Below are positions 35,758 to 43,399 of a stretch of DNA of 63,315 nt, in pieces. Under the pieces are notes generated by a model. It was not told the origin of the DNA. It worked only from the letters and a program-made list of their open reading frames with translations, and did no database searches. Position 1 is the first letter of the stretch. Every line of letters begins with the position of its first letter. A program made the translations under genes and the position numbers. This DNA is from Streptomyces flaveus (GTDB lineage: Bacteria; Actinomycetota; Actinomycetes; Streptomycetales; Streptomycetaceae), in the NCBI RefSeq assembly GCF_014647675.1, contig NZ_BMPQ01000001.1, positions 1 through 63,315 on the forward strand. The letters run 5' to 3'.

Positions 35758-35903
35758 GCAAGAAGATCTACCGGTCCGGGCCCCGCCGCGAGAGCGAACC
35801 GCAGATCGATCACGATGCGAACTGCGCCCTGGAGCACCCCGGACACTGCAACGACTTCGCGATGTCCTCGGCGCCCGAAATAGCTGATCCGGCACAGCCG
35901 GTG

Positions 35904-36602
35904 TCAGGACCAGGCGATCTCGCCATGGCGGGAGACGAAGCGTCCGCTGCCGGCGCCGGGCTCCTCGGTGGCGAGGGCGACGATCGCGTCCGTGCCCTCG
36001 GTGACGGTTTGGGAGCCGCTGTGACCGTTGAGGTCGGTCGCGGTGTAGCCGGGGTCGGCGGCGTTGACGCGGATGCCCTTGAGCCCCTTGGCGTACTGCG
36101 TGGTCAACATCGTCAGCGCCGCCTTGGAGGAGGTGTACAGCGGCGCGACGACGTGCGACTCGGGTCGGCCGGGGTCGTGGGTGAGGGCGAGGGAGCCCAT
36201 GCCGCTGCTGACGTTGACGATCACAGGGTCGTCCGAGCGGCGCAGCAACGGCAAGAACGCGGTGGTGGTGCGGACGACGCCGATGACGTTGACGTCGAGG
36301 ACGGCGCGGGCGTCGGCGGCAGTGAGGTCGCTGGGGTCGCCGACGGGGCCGTGGACACCAGCATTGTTGATCAGGACGTCGATGCTGCCCTCGTGTTCGG
36401 CGACGTTCGCGGCCGCGGCGGCCACGGACGCGTCGTCGGTCACGTCGATGGGGACGTAGCGTGCGCCAAGCGCAGCGGCGGCCTCCTCGCCCTGCTCGCG
36501 ATTGCGCGCTCCGACGAGCACGGTGTGGCCACACTCGATCAGGCGACGGGCGGTCTCGCGGCCGAGACCCTTGTTGGCTCCGGTGATGAAGGTAATTGTC
36601 AT
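35904..36602 (-). CDS. SDR-family oxidoreductase
   Basis: The 232-residue protein is a classical short-chain dehydrogenase with cofactor motif TGANKGLG, NNAG, catalytic Ser in NVSSGMG and YTSSK. The TGANKG form is frequent in carbonyl reductase-like members. ATG 36602 is preferred over upstream in-frame codons because it begins the first beta strand. It is divergent from an XRE/MmyB-like regulator, a recurrent pair in actinobacteria where the regulator represses the SDR. Confidence 0.9.
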   Translation of the reverse strand: MTITFITGANKGLGRETARRLIECGHTVLVGARNREQGEEAAAALGARYVPIDVTDDASVAAAAANVAEHEGSIDVLINNAGVHGPVGDPSDLTAADARAVLDVNVIGVVRTTTAFLPLLRRSDDPVIVNVSSGMGSLALTHDPGRPESHVVAPLYTSSKAALTMLTTQYAKGLKGIRVNAADPGYTATDLNGHSGSQTVTEGTDAIVALATEEPGAGSGRFVSRHGEIAWS

Positions 36603-36716
36603 GCGCTCGATGCTGATCCCGACGAGGGAGGCGGACCAGGGACGCTTCGACGGTAGGAAGACCAGTACCACCCTCGCGCCCACATGCACGACCCGGGATG
36701 CAGGAGGATGGAGGTC

Positions 36717-37583
36717 ATGTCGGCGACACCCGGAACCGGACTGGGCGTGATGATCCGCACGTGGCGGGACCGGCTGCCCCCGTCGGCCGCCGGGCTGCCG
36801 GTGGCCCGCGGACGCCGGACGGCCGGGCTGCGCCGCGAGGAACTGGCTGACCTGGCCGGAGTATCGGTCGACTACGTCGTGCGCCTGGAGCAGGGGCGGG
36901 CCACCACACCCTCAGCGTCGGTGGTGGCGTCCCTGGCGCGCGCCCTGCAGCTGTCCACCGCCGAGCGGGACCACCTTTACCGACTGGCCCAGCTCGTACC
37001 GCCGGTGGACGGCACGATCTCTGCCCATCTCCCGCCCGGCGTGCAACGGGTGCTCGCCCGCCTCGGGGACGTGGCGGTCGCCGTGTTTGCGGCGGACTGG
37101 CAACTGGTGTGGTGGAACCGCGGGTGGGCCGCCCTGCTGGGCGACCCCTCCGCCTCGCCGCCACGGCTGCGCAACTTCGCCCGCGACAGGTTCCCGGTGG
37201 ACGCCGGCCCCGCCCGCCTCGCGCTGTGGCCAGTGGCCGAGGCGGACCCCAACGCCACCGACGCAGCCGTCGTCTCCGACCTGCGCCGCGCCACCGGCCG
37301 CTTCCCCCAGGACAGCCGTTTGGCCGCGCTGATCCGCGATCTGAATGCGGGCAACAGGAGGTTCGCCGAGCTGTGGACGACCGGAGAGGTGGCCGCGCAC
37401 CGCGAGGACCACAAGACCATCGACCACCCGTCGGTGGGCCCGGTCACGGTGGACTGCGACGTCCTGACCGACGGCGACTCCGAGCTCAAGATCGTCATCA
37501 TGACCGCCGTACCCGGCAGCGAGGACGAGACCAAGCTTCGGCTCACCGCCATCGCCGACCCACCGGCCACCACACGCAACTGA
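36717..37583 (+). CDS. XRE-family regulator with MmyB-like ligand domain
   Basis: The 288-residue protein has an N-terminal HTH (GLRREELADLAGVSVDYVVRLEQGRATTPSASVV) and a C-terminal MmyB-like PAS-type domain with WQLVWWNRGWAALLGDP and NFARDRFP, a family thought to bind small ligands such as fatty acids. ATG 36717 has AGGAGG nine bases upstream. The divergent SDR gene is the likely target. Confidence 0.92.
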   Translation: MSATPGTGLGVMIRTWRDRLPPSAAGLPVARGRRTAGLRREELADLAGVSVDYVVRLEQGRATTPSASVVASLARALQLSTAERDHLYRLAQLVPPVDGTISAHLPPGVQRVLARLGDVAVAVFAADWQLVWWNRGWAALLGDPSASPPRLRNFARDRFPVDAGPARLALWPVAEADPNATDAAVVSDLRRATGRFPQDSRLAALIRDLNAGNRRFAELWTTGEVAAHREDHKTIDHPSVGPVTVDCDVLTDGDSELKIVIMTAVPGSEDETKLRLTAIADPPATTRN

Positions 37584-37634
37584 TCTGACCTACGTGTCGA
37601 TCGACCGGCCGCATGTGCGTGGCGAGCGCCGAAT

Positions 37635-37784
37635 CACGACACCGATCTCTACAAGGAGAGGAACACCGCCGAGCGCCTGATCAACAAGCTCAATGCCTGG
37701 CTGGGCATCGCCGAATTCCTCAATGATCTGGATCGAAGACCTCACACCGGACCACCGACGATCACAACTCGATACGCGCCCTAG
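37635..37784 (+). mobile_element. Remnant of a second IS5-family copy
   Basis: This stretch encodes DTDLYKERNTAERLINKLNAW, then after an internal deletion and frame change MIWIEDLTPDH. Both match the orfB C-terminus of the intact IS at 34736. It ends with ACTCGATACGCGCCCTAG at 37767-37784, the exact complement of 34734-34751. The orientation is opposite to the intact copy. Only the last roughly 150 bp survive, with about 50 bp deleted. Confidence 0.88.
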
Positions 37785-37862
37785 GACTTGCCGCCTCCAT
37801 CGGTACACCGGCGCCGCGAGCGATCCGGACGAACACCTCGGTCACGACGGCCCCGGAGCGTG
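37785..37862 (-). pseudogene. Fragment of a DUF6069-type membrane protein gene
   Basis: On the minus strand the segment SGAVVTEVFVRIARGAGVPM closely matches GAVVTEVFALIARGAGVSM of the intact gene at 38678-39148. It abuts the end of the IS remnant exactly, so an ancestral paralogue appears to have been cut by the insertion and mostly lost. Confidence 0.8.
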
Positions 37863-37966
37863 ACGAGACCGGGTGATCACTTTCGGGTGAAGGGGCCGGA
37901 ACGGGACACAGCGTCTGCGGCCTGCCTACGATGATGCTCTCGACACCAGCCCCTAGGAGGCACGCG

Positions 37967-38584
37967 ATGTCCGCTGCATCCGTCGAGCAGCCCTTCGACG
38001 ATGATGAGCCGTTCTCCCTCACGGCCATCGCCGACGAGATCATGGAGCGCCATCCGGGCTACCGCGTCGAGATCATCGGAGGCCACCTCCTCGTGACCCC
38101 ATCACCGGATGCCCCGCACGCCTTCGTCCTCACCGACCTCATGGTTCCCTTCCTCGCCGCTGGACTGCATGGCGAGGAAACCAAGGTCGGCCAGAACGTC
38201 GGCCTCTGGCTGCCCACCGGCGCCGAGGACTACGCCATCCCCGACCTCGTGGTGGTGGAATCCGACATCGAAGACCACCTCGTCGAGAACAACGCCTACG
38301 ACCCGGTCTGCTTCCGCCTCGTCCTGGAGGTGACCTCCGGCAACTGGCGCGACGACCTGAAGACCAAGGTCGCCGCTTATGCCGAGGCGAAGGTGCCGGT
38401 CTACGTCGTAGTCGACCGCAAGCACCAGCGCCTCCACGTACTCACCGAGCCGGCCGGGAGCGCTTACAACAGCCATCGCGTACACGCTCCCGGCGAGACC
38501 GTTACGCTGCCTGCCACAATCGGCGCCGAAGTCGCCCTCGACGTGGAGCAGCTCATCAAGGCCGGGCAGAAGAAGGCCAATTGA
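37967..38584 (+). CDS. Uma2-family endonuclease-fold protein (DUF820)
   Basis: The 205-residue protein belongs to the Uma2/DUF820 group of restriction-endonuclease-like folds, with YRVEIIGGHLLVTPSP, IPDLVVVES, LVLEVTS and a downstream Lys in DDLKTKVAAYAEAKVPVYVVVD, matching a PD-(D/E)xK core. Streptomyces genomes carry many paralogues and their role is unsettled. AGGAGG seven bases before ATG 37967 sets the start. It is convergent with the DUF6069 gene across a strong hairpin. Confidence 0.9.
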   Translation: MSAASVEQPFDDDEPFSLTAIADEIMERHPGYRVEIIGGHLLVTPSPDAPHAFVLTDLMVPFLAAGLHGEETKVGQNVGLWLPTGAEDYAIPDLVVVESDIEDHLVENNAYDPVCFRLVLEVTSGNWRDDLKTKVAAYAEAKVPVYVVVDRKHQRLHVLTEPAGSAYNSHRVHAPGETVTLPATIGAEVALDVEQLIKAGQKKAN

Positions 38585-38605
38585 CCGCGTCCATGTGCCC
38601 CTACG

Positions 38606-38663
38606 CCACCCACCCGTAGTCGCACCCTCGGCTCATACCGAGGGTGCGACTACGGGTGGGTGG
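38606..38663. terminator. Perfect 26-bp bidirectional hairpin
   Basis: Arms 38606-38631 and 38638-38663 are perfectly complementary over 26 bp with the six-base loop CTCATA; the arm core is GTAGTCGCACCCTCGG. It lies between the convergent Uma2 and DUF6069 genes and should terminate both transcripts. Confidence 0.9.
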
Positions 38664-38677
38664 GGCTACCTGATCCG

Positions 38678-39148
38678 TCACCGGCGGTGCTGGGCAAGGC
38701 GCCGGGCCAGTACGGGAATGATCACGGCGGCGGCGACCACGTGGGACACGGCCAGGACGATCTGGGTGGACGTGGCGGTGTGCGGGGCGGCGGCCGGGCC
38801 GGCCATGGACAGCGCGGTGAGTGCGACGGTGATCACCACGAAGGTACGGGCGGGCCGCTTGGCCCAGCGGGCGAGAACCACCGCGAGAACGATCCCGGCG
38901 ATCGACCAGAACACCACGCCCCCGGCAAAGCCGCCCACCGGAATCTCCGCGGCCTCCTTGGCCCCTGGGCTGGCCGCGTCCATCGATACGCCGGCGCCGC
39001 GAGCGATCAGCGCGAACACCTCGGTCACGACAGCACCGGCGAGGGTGGCCAGAACACCGACCAGCCACACGGGCCGCGTGGCGAGGGACCGGGTCGAGGA
39101 AGGGGAGGACTGGGCGATGGTCTGGGTCTGGGGCGTGGTCGCGGTCAT
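38678..39148 (-). CDS. DUF6069-type four-helix membrane protein
   Basis: The 156-residue protein has a Thr/Ser-rich N-terminus and four hydrophobic segments (LVGVLATLAGAVVTEVFALI, GGFAGGVVFWSIAGIVLAVV, TFVVITVALTALSMA and IVLAVSHVVAAAVIIPVLA). This is the pattern I associate with the DUF6069 family; no enzymatic residues stand out. GGAGA before ATG 39148 sets the start. A partial paralogue lies at 37785-37862. Confidence 0.75.
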   Translation of the reverse strand: MTATTPQTQTIAQSSPSSTRSLATRPVWLVGVLATLAGAVVTEVFALIARGAGVSMDAASPGAKEAAEIPVGGFAGGVVFWSIAGIVLAVVLARWAKRPARTFVVITVALTALSMAGPAAAPHTATSTQIVLAVSHVVAAAVIIPVLARRLAQHRR

Positions 39149-39265
39149 GGCTCTGTCTCCTGTTTGTCGTACGGGAGTTGGTGCCTTTCGTAGATGTAGA
39201 CCGAGGAGCGCCACAGAACTGAGCGGTGACGGGGGGACCTTTTCAGAAGGGCGGGGAAACAACGC

Positions 39266-39685
39266 TCAACAACCCCGCCGCCCCCGCCAGTCCCCGCCCT
39301 CGATGAGCTTGCCGCGCGCCCGCAGTCGAGCCTCCACCGCAGGCGCAGCCACGTACACCCAGGCCTGGACACTCGTGCCGTCCCCGAGCACCACGTCGCG
39401 GGCCACGCGCTCGTACAAGTTGCGAGGGTCACCCGGCGCGTAGTCCTCCAACCGGTCGAGGGCGAGGAGGAGTTGCCCGTACTGCTCGGGGACGGAAGTG
39501 ATCAGCTCGCCGCACACCACACCCCCGGCTTCCTCCACGGCGTACGGATAGCCGGGACCCTCGTACAGCACCGCCCCCGGCAGCCGTCCCGGCACCTCGG
39601 AAACGGTGCGGCCGAGGAGGAAGAGGTCGTGGTTGGGCTCGCCGGGCCGCAGCGTTCCGTACACGAAGAAGGGCAGACGGCTCAC
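39266..39685 (-). CDS. Gamma-glutamylcyclotransferase-family protein
   Basis: The 139-residue protein has the GGCT fold hallmark FVYGTLRPGEPN with the glycine loop, a catalytic-type Glu in the RLEDY segment, and YERV. Relatives open or form cyclic gamma-glutamyl amines or glutathione fragments. GTG 39685 overlaps the cutA stop by four bases (GTGA), which decides the start over an in-frame upstream codon. It is co-transcribed with cutA. Confidence 0.86.
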   Translation of the reverse strand: MSRLPFFVYGTLRPGEPNHDLFLLGRTVSEVPGRLPGAVLYEGPGYPYAVEEAGGVVCGELITSVPEQYGQLLLALDRLEDYAPGDPRNLYERVARDVVLGDGTSVQAWVYVAAPAVEARLRARGKLIEGGDWRGRRGC

Positions 39686-40008
39686 CCCGCCGTCTCCCGC
39701 TCCAGCCACTCCAGATACGCCGCACTCCCCCGCACCACCGGCGTGGCGATGATCTCCGGCGTGTCATAGTCGTGCGCCTTGCGCAGATACGCCTCCAACT
39801 CCGCATACCGCGTGTCCGTCGTCTTGAACAGCACCTGCCACTCGGACGCGGTCTCGATCTCTCCCTTCCACCGGTAGACGGACGTGACCGGCCCGGAGAT
39901 CTGCGCGCACGCGGCGACGCGCGCCGCGACCGCGCCCCGCGCGAGGGCGTCCGCCTTCTCCGGGGCGTCCGTCGTGGTCAGGACGGTGAGCCAGTCGGCC
40001 ATGGTCAT
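39682..40008 (-). CDS. cutA: Divalent cation tolerance protein CutA
   Basis: The 108-residue protein is a full CutA1: the N-terminal VLTTTDAPEKADALARGAV, AACAQISGPVTSVYRWKGEIE and ATPVVRGSAAYLEWL. It forms PII-like trimers and is linked to copper and other metal tolerance, though its biochemical role is unclear. An imperfect metal-regulator-like dyad lies 27 bases upstream. Confidence 0.95.
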   Translation of the reverse strand: MTMADWLTVLTTTDAPEKADALARGAVAARVAACAQISGPVTSVYRWKGEIETASEWQVLFKTTDTRYAELEAYLRKAHDYDTPEIIATPVVRGSAAYLEWLERETAG

Positions 40009-40034
40009 GATCGATCTCCTTTCCAGACCTTCGC

Positions 40035-40045
40035 AGAACGATTCT
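40035..40045. promoter_or_regulatory. Dyad upstream of cutA
   Basis: AGAACGATTCT (AGAAtcgTTCT on the cutA strand) is a small dyad within GTGAGAATCGTTCTGCG, vaguely like a Fur/Zur box. It lies 27 bases before the cutA ATG. The match to the Streptomyces Zur consensus is partial. Confidence 0.25.
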
Positions 40046-40073
40046 CACTCCTCACACGTACGGTGGCCTCGGC

Positions 40074-40271
40074 TTACGTCCGGGGCGACGGCCGTACGTC
40101 GGGAAACGCGGGCGTCACACGGGCGTCCGTCCCGGCGTCCTCCATGACCTTGCTGATCTCGATGACCGAGAAGTCGATCTCCCCCTCAGCAACCATCCGC
40201 CGCATCCGTTCCACCGCCGCCGCACGCCGCTGCCGGACGCCGATCTCCTCGGAGCCGAGACCCTCGCTCAC
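40074..40271 (-). CDS. Small hypothetical protein, third gene of TA-like operon
   Basis: The 65-residue protein starts with GTG 40271, overlapping the toxin-like gene stop by GTGA. It has an amphipathic basic helix (GVRQRRAAAVERMRRMVAEGE) and an acidic middle (DFSVIEISKVMEDAG). I recognise no family. The tight overlap shows it belongs to the operon; it could be a second antitoxin, a chaperone-like partner or a decayed domain. Confidence 0.6.
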   Translation of the reverse strand: MSEGLGSEEIGVRQRRAAAVERMRRMVAEGEIDFSVIEISKVMEDAGTDARVTPAFPDVRPSPRT

Positions 40272-40510
40272 AGCCCGGGAACGAGCCTGACCACGGTCAC
40301 GGTCAGCACGGATCCCGAGACGTAGTAGAGAACGAGGGCACCGAGGACGGTCGCCTCCCGCCGGTCTCGCTCGCCCCTGACGGCGGTCGATCCGTGGCCG
40401 TACGGATCTCGGCCGATGGTCCGCCCCATGGCATCCCTGAACGCTTCGGCATTCCGCATCTTGGCCAGGGTGTCGTCGGCGGGCGGCGCGTAGCTGATGC
40501 GGTAGCTCAA
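40268..40510 (-). CDS. RelE/ParE-fold toxin-like protein
   Basis: The 80-residue protein fits the RelE/ParE superfamily pattern: YRISYAPPADDTLAKM, AFRDAMGRTIGRDPYGHGS, a central basic GERDRREATV and the C-terminal paired strands VLYYVSGSVLTVTVVRL. Toxins of this fold cleave mRNA on ribosomes or poison gyrase. It starts at TTG 40510 overlapping the upstream antitoxin-like stop (TTGA), a typical toxin-after-antitoxin order. Catalytic residues are not certain. Confidence 0.68.
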   Translation of the reverse strand: MSYRISYAPPADDTLAKMRNAEAFRDAMGRTIGRDPYGHGSTAVRGERDRREATVLGALVLYYVSGSVLTVTVVRLVPGL

Positions 40511-40755
40511 GCGACGCCCCGCCTCTCGGCCTCATCCGCGGCGAGCCGTGCCAGCAGCGCGTCGGCCTCCGGGTCGGGCACGGCCTCCAGCATCCAGTGC
40601 CGCATGACGGCGTGGATGTCATGCACGCCGGCCTCGTTCACAGCGCGGTCGAACTCCTCGCGCCGCCCTTCCGGGAGAGCGGCGCGGATGTCGGGGATGC
40701 TGTTGGGCACCTCGACCTCGACACCGTTGACGAAGGTCTTCAGCGGTTCGGCCAT
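40507..40755 (-). CDS. Antitoxin-like protein upstream of RelE-like toxin
   Basis: The 82-residue acidic protein begins MAEPLKTFVNGVEVEVPNSI and has a helical C-terminus (EADALLARLAADEAERRG). A strong AGGAGG six bases before ATG 40755 shows independent initiation. The same codons are also the C-terminus of the longer ATP-binding reading frame. The position, charge and overlap with the RelE-like gene support an antitoxin role; the N-terminal DNA-binding type is unclear. Confidence 0.65.
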   Translation of the reverse strand: MAEPLKTFVNGVEVEVPNSIPDIRAALPEGRREEFDRAVNEAGVHDIHAVMRHWMLEAVPDPEADALLARLAADEAERRGVA

Positions 40756-41241
40756 CGTCGTCCTCCTATGGAGCCGGGATTCGCTGGGCTCACGGTAGTG
40801 GGTGGAGGCCGCCTGGCGTACTACGTCCAGCTCGCACCATACGGACTTGCCGACCTTCAGCTCGGACACGCCCCACCGGTCGGCGATCTCCCTGACGATC
40901 AGCAGCCCGCGCCCGAACATGTCGTCCGCGGCCGCCTCTCGAAGGCTCGGCTGCACCTCGCCCTTCGGGTCGGAGACGGAGACGCGTACGGCTCGCTCGG
41001 TGAGGGTGAGTTCCACCCGGAAAAGCCGGTCGCGCAGGCACCCGTGCAGTACGGCGTTACCGCCCAGCTCGGACACCAACAGGGCTGTGTCTGCGGCGAG
41101 TTCGGGGTGACCCCAGTCGGTGAGGAGGCGGTGGGCGCGACGGCGGGCGAGGGTGACGCTTTTGGGGAGCGGGGTGTAGTCAAGACGGTCGTACTGGAGC
41201 TGGGCTCCGTCAGACTTTTCAGGCTCTTCGGGGGCGACCAT
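40507..41241 (-). CDS. ATP-binding (GHKL/anti-sigma-type) protein fused in frame to antitoxin-like domain
   Basis: Residues 1-150 form a HATPase_c domain like SpoIIAB/RsbW and the Streptomyces regulators next to DUF397 genes: LVSELGGNAVLHG (N box) and DDMFGRGLLIVREIADRWGV (G box). ATG 41241 has GGAGG eight bases upstream. Such proteins normally end near residue 150; here no stop occurs and the frame continues into the 82-residue antitoxin-like protein (from residue 163). The 244-residue product is either a real fusion or translational overlap by stop loss. It is divergent from its XRE partner. Confidence 0.78.
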   Translation of the reverse strand: MVAPEEPEKSDGAQLQYDRLDYTPLPKSVTLARRRAHRLLTDWGHPELAADTALLVSELGGNAVLHGCLRDRLFRVELTLTERAVRVSVSDPKGEVQPSLREAAADDMFGRGLLIVREIADRWGVSELKVGKSVWCELDVVRQAASTHYREPSESRLHRRTTMAEPLKTFVNGVEVEVPNSIPDIRAALPEGRREEFDRAVNEAGVHDIHAVMRHWMLEAVPDPEADALLARLAADEAERRGVA

Positions 41242-41438
41242 GTCGCTCACCTCCGGGCAGGGTTGAGCAGCGCCATGCATCAACTGGCGCCACTCTGCGA
41301 GCAGTTCGTCACCGACGGTAGGGGCAGTACATCATTGCTCGCAAGTTCCTCTTGGAGGATTTCCTCCGATTGAGGTTTGCTTGGCTGACACGCACCGCGC
41401 CAGACTGACGGCGCAACAACGCCAGGAGGAGCACCAAC

Positions 41439-42326
41439 GTGACCGCGAGCCAGTCGATGCAGGGCAACAGCACCTCCACCGTCCTGGGGCGTCGACTGGG
41501 CGGTGAACTCATCAAGTTGCGCATCGCCACCGGTATGACACAGACCCACGCGGCCAAGGCCCTCACGGCGTCCACCACGAAGATCGCGAAAATGGAGCGC
41601 GGCTGGGTACCCATGCGCGACCCGGATGTCCGTGCCCTGTGCGAGCTGTACGGAGTTCACGACCCCGGTACCGTCGGAGGGCTCCTGGAGCTCGCGAAGG
41701 TCGATCGTGAGCGTCGTAAAGCCAGGGGCTGGTGGGACGACTACACAATCCGCGGCGTCATGCAGGAGTACGTCACCCTGGAGAGCGCCGCAACGACGAT
41801 CAAGGTGTGGCAACCCGCGTTCGTCCCTGGACTGCTTCAAACCGCCGAATATGTACGAGCTCTGCGCAGCAACCCCATCACGTCAGCGGCCACGAACAGG
41901 CAGTCCGACGAGGAGTTCGTCGCTGCACGGCTCGCACGGCAACAGCGCCTCTCGGAGGACCCACCCCTCTCGCTGCGGACTGTGATCTACGAGGCAGTGC
42001 TCCGGAACTTCCCTGGCGGAACGGAAGAGGCGCGCAGGCAACTCGACCACCTGGCGCAGATGGCCGACTTGCCGAACGTCGGTCTCCAGATCTTCCCGTT
42101 CAGTGCAGGCACGCACTTCGGCTTGAACGGCTCGTTCAACATCATCTCGTTCGCCGAGCCCGGAGCCATGGACATCGTCTACGTGGAGGCCCCCTTCGCT
42201 CAGCGGTGGGTGGAAGGCGGAGAGGGCGCTGCTGCCTACGATGAGCTGTTCGAGATGATCGCCGAACGCTCCCTCGACCAACGAGAGTCCGTGCTGTTCC
42301 TCCACAAGCTCCGTAAGGAACTGTGA
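41439..42326 (+). CDS. XRE-family regulator with DUF5753 domain (WhiJ-like)
   Basis: The 295-residue protein has an HTH (IATGMTQTHAAKALTASTTKIAKMERG) and the DUF5753 domain with VWQPAFVPGLLQTAEYVRAL and GLNGSFNIISFAE. It starts at GTG 41439 after GGAGGAG. Together with the overlapping DUF397 gene and the divergent ATP-binding gene it makes the triad known from the WhiJ and AbaA loci of Streptomyces, which influence development and antibiotic production. The DUF397 protein is thought to modulate the regulator. Confidence 0.93.
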   Translation: MTASQSMQGNSTSTVLGRRLGGELIKLRIATGMTQTHAAKALTASTTKIAKMERGWVPMRDPDVRALCELYGVHDPGTVGGLLELAKVDRERRKARGWWDDYTIRGVMQEYVTLESAATTIKVWQPAFVPGLLQTAEYVRALRSNPITSAATNRQSDEEFVAARLARQQRLSEDPPLSLRTVIYEAVLRNFPGGTEEARRQLDHLAQMADLPNVGLQIFPFSAGTHFGLNGSFNIISFAEPGAMDIVYVEAPFAQRWVEGGEGAAAYDELFEMIAERSLDQRESVLFLHKLRKEL

Positions 42327-42532
42327 CCGTGCCTGAATTCCAGTACTGCAAGTCCACCTATAGCGACCCCGAAGCCGAGTGCGTCGAAATAGCCACCAAC
42401 ATCCCCACCACCATCGCCATACGCGACTCGAAGAACCCCACCGGCCCGTCCCTCCACGTCCGCCCTGCCACCTGGACGGCCTTCCGAACAGCCCTGCTTA
42501 CAAAGAGGTTGACGACCGGAACGGCACACTGA
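42323..42532 (+). CDS. DUF397-domain small protein
   Basis: The 69-residue protein is a single DUF397 domain: KSTYSDPEAECVEIA, IAIRDSKNPTGPSLHV and TWTAFRTALL. GTG 42323 overlaps the XRE stop (GTGA), so translation is coupled; GTG 42329 is an alternative. It is expected to bind the WhiJ-like partner. Confidence 0.92.
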   Translation: MTVPEFQYCKSTYSDPEAECVEIATNIPTTIAIRDSKNPTGPSLHVRPATWTAFRTALLTKRLTTGTAH

Positions 42533-42665
42533 CTTGGTGGGTCAGCGCACGGGAAACACGCTCTGCACGAAGGTTCGGGCTTCCCGGATGCGTTGCCCCC
42601 ATTCCGCGGGCTGCAGCAGATGGCCTGTCTGACCGAACTCATCGCCATTCCGGCTCGCGCGAAGA

Positions 42666-43289
42666 TCAGCTGACGCGATACTTGCCGAACACGTGCAGCA
42701 CCCCCGCGATCAGGAACTTTCCGCGGCCACCCAACACCCCGTAGATCTCGACGAAAGCGTCTCTCGAATCCGGCACTGCCGCGATCCGCAGGGTGAACGT
42801 GCGTCGGCCGGCCAGCCGGTGGCTGTACCACTCATCACGCTCGATGTCCGTTTCCGGCAGGGCCGCCTCGACGACCTCCCATTCGGAGTCCCCGAAGTCG
42901 TGCTCGGCGAAGTACGCCAACACCTCGCACAGGGGCCGTAGGTTCTCGCCGTGGATCCGCCGCTTGGCCATGGCGCGGGTCTCGCCGACCGAATGGGCGT
43001 GGACACCGTCCCAGACTCCCAGGCGCACGAGCCGGCGCTGGCGGCCCCTTTCGATCCGGGCGAACATCGCCAACAATCCGCCGAGCAGCACGCCGATGCC
43101 CAGCGCGGGCAGAACGTCTCCATCGAGGAGGAGGATGAAGAGGCCCCACCACAAGATCCCTGCCACAAGCCAGACGACGAGTGGCCGCCTCGCTGCGAAC
43201 ATCTGAGACCTGGTCGGAGGCCGCTGTCCTCCGAGGACGCGGTCGACAGCCCAGAAGGCACGCGCCAGATCCCCACCCTTGATCGGCAT
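42666..43289 (-). CDS. Membrane protein of unknown function
   Basis: The 207-residue protein has a basic N-terminus, two membrane helices (VVWLVAGILWWGLFILLL and VLPALGIGVLLGGLLAMFA) and a soluble C-terminal domain of about 110 residues with FTLRIAAVPDSRDAFVEIYGV. No family is recognised. It is monocistronic and convergent with the DUF397 gene across a 133-bp gap in which I see nothing. A functional guess is not possible. Confidence 0.75.
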   Translation of the reverse strand: MPIKGGDLARAFWAVDRVLGGQRPPTRSQMFAARRPLVVWLVAGILWWGLFILLLDGDVLPALGIGVLLGGLLAMFARIERGRQRRLVRLGVWDGVHAHSVGETRAMAKRRIHGENLRPLCEVLAYFAEHDFGDSEWEVVEAALPETDIERDEWYSHRLAGRRTFTLRIAAVPDSRDAFVEIYGVLGGRGKFLIAGVLHVFGKYRVS

Positions 43290-43399
43290 GGCGGGATCGT
43301 AGCCCGTCCTCTGCAGAAAGTAGGCCCATGGCGAGCGCATGCAGGTACGGACCCGCCCCACGGGCACATGACCGCGGACTCCTGAACGCCCCGGCGTGC

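Larger units (their letters stand above)
34736..35830 (-). mobile_element. IS5-family insertion sequence with two-frame transposase
   Basis: A 1,095-bp element is bounded by imperfect inverted repeats: AGGGCGCGTATCGAGTCGAG inward from 34736 and AGGGCGCAGTTCGCATCGTG inward from 35830; over 23 bp about 17 positions match. Inside are overlapping orfA and orfB typical of IS5 subgroups that use frameshifting. No clear target duplication is visible. A remnant of a second copy lies at 37635-37784. Confidence 0.82.

Noticed and set aside
37967..38584. Uma2 protein as part of a restriction or defence system
   Set aside because: No methyltransferase, helicase or nuclease partner is nearby, and the family is abundant in Streptomyces without a proven defence role.
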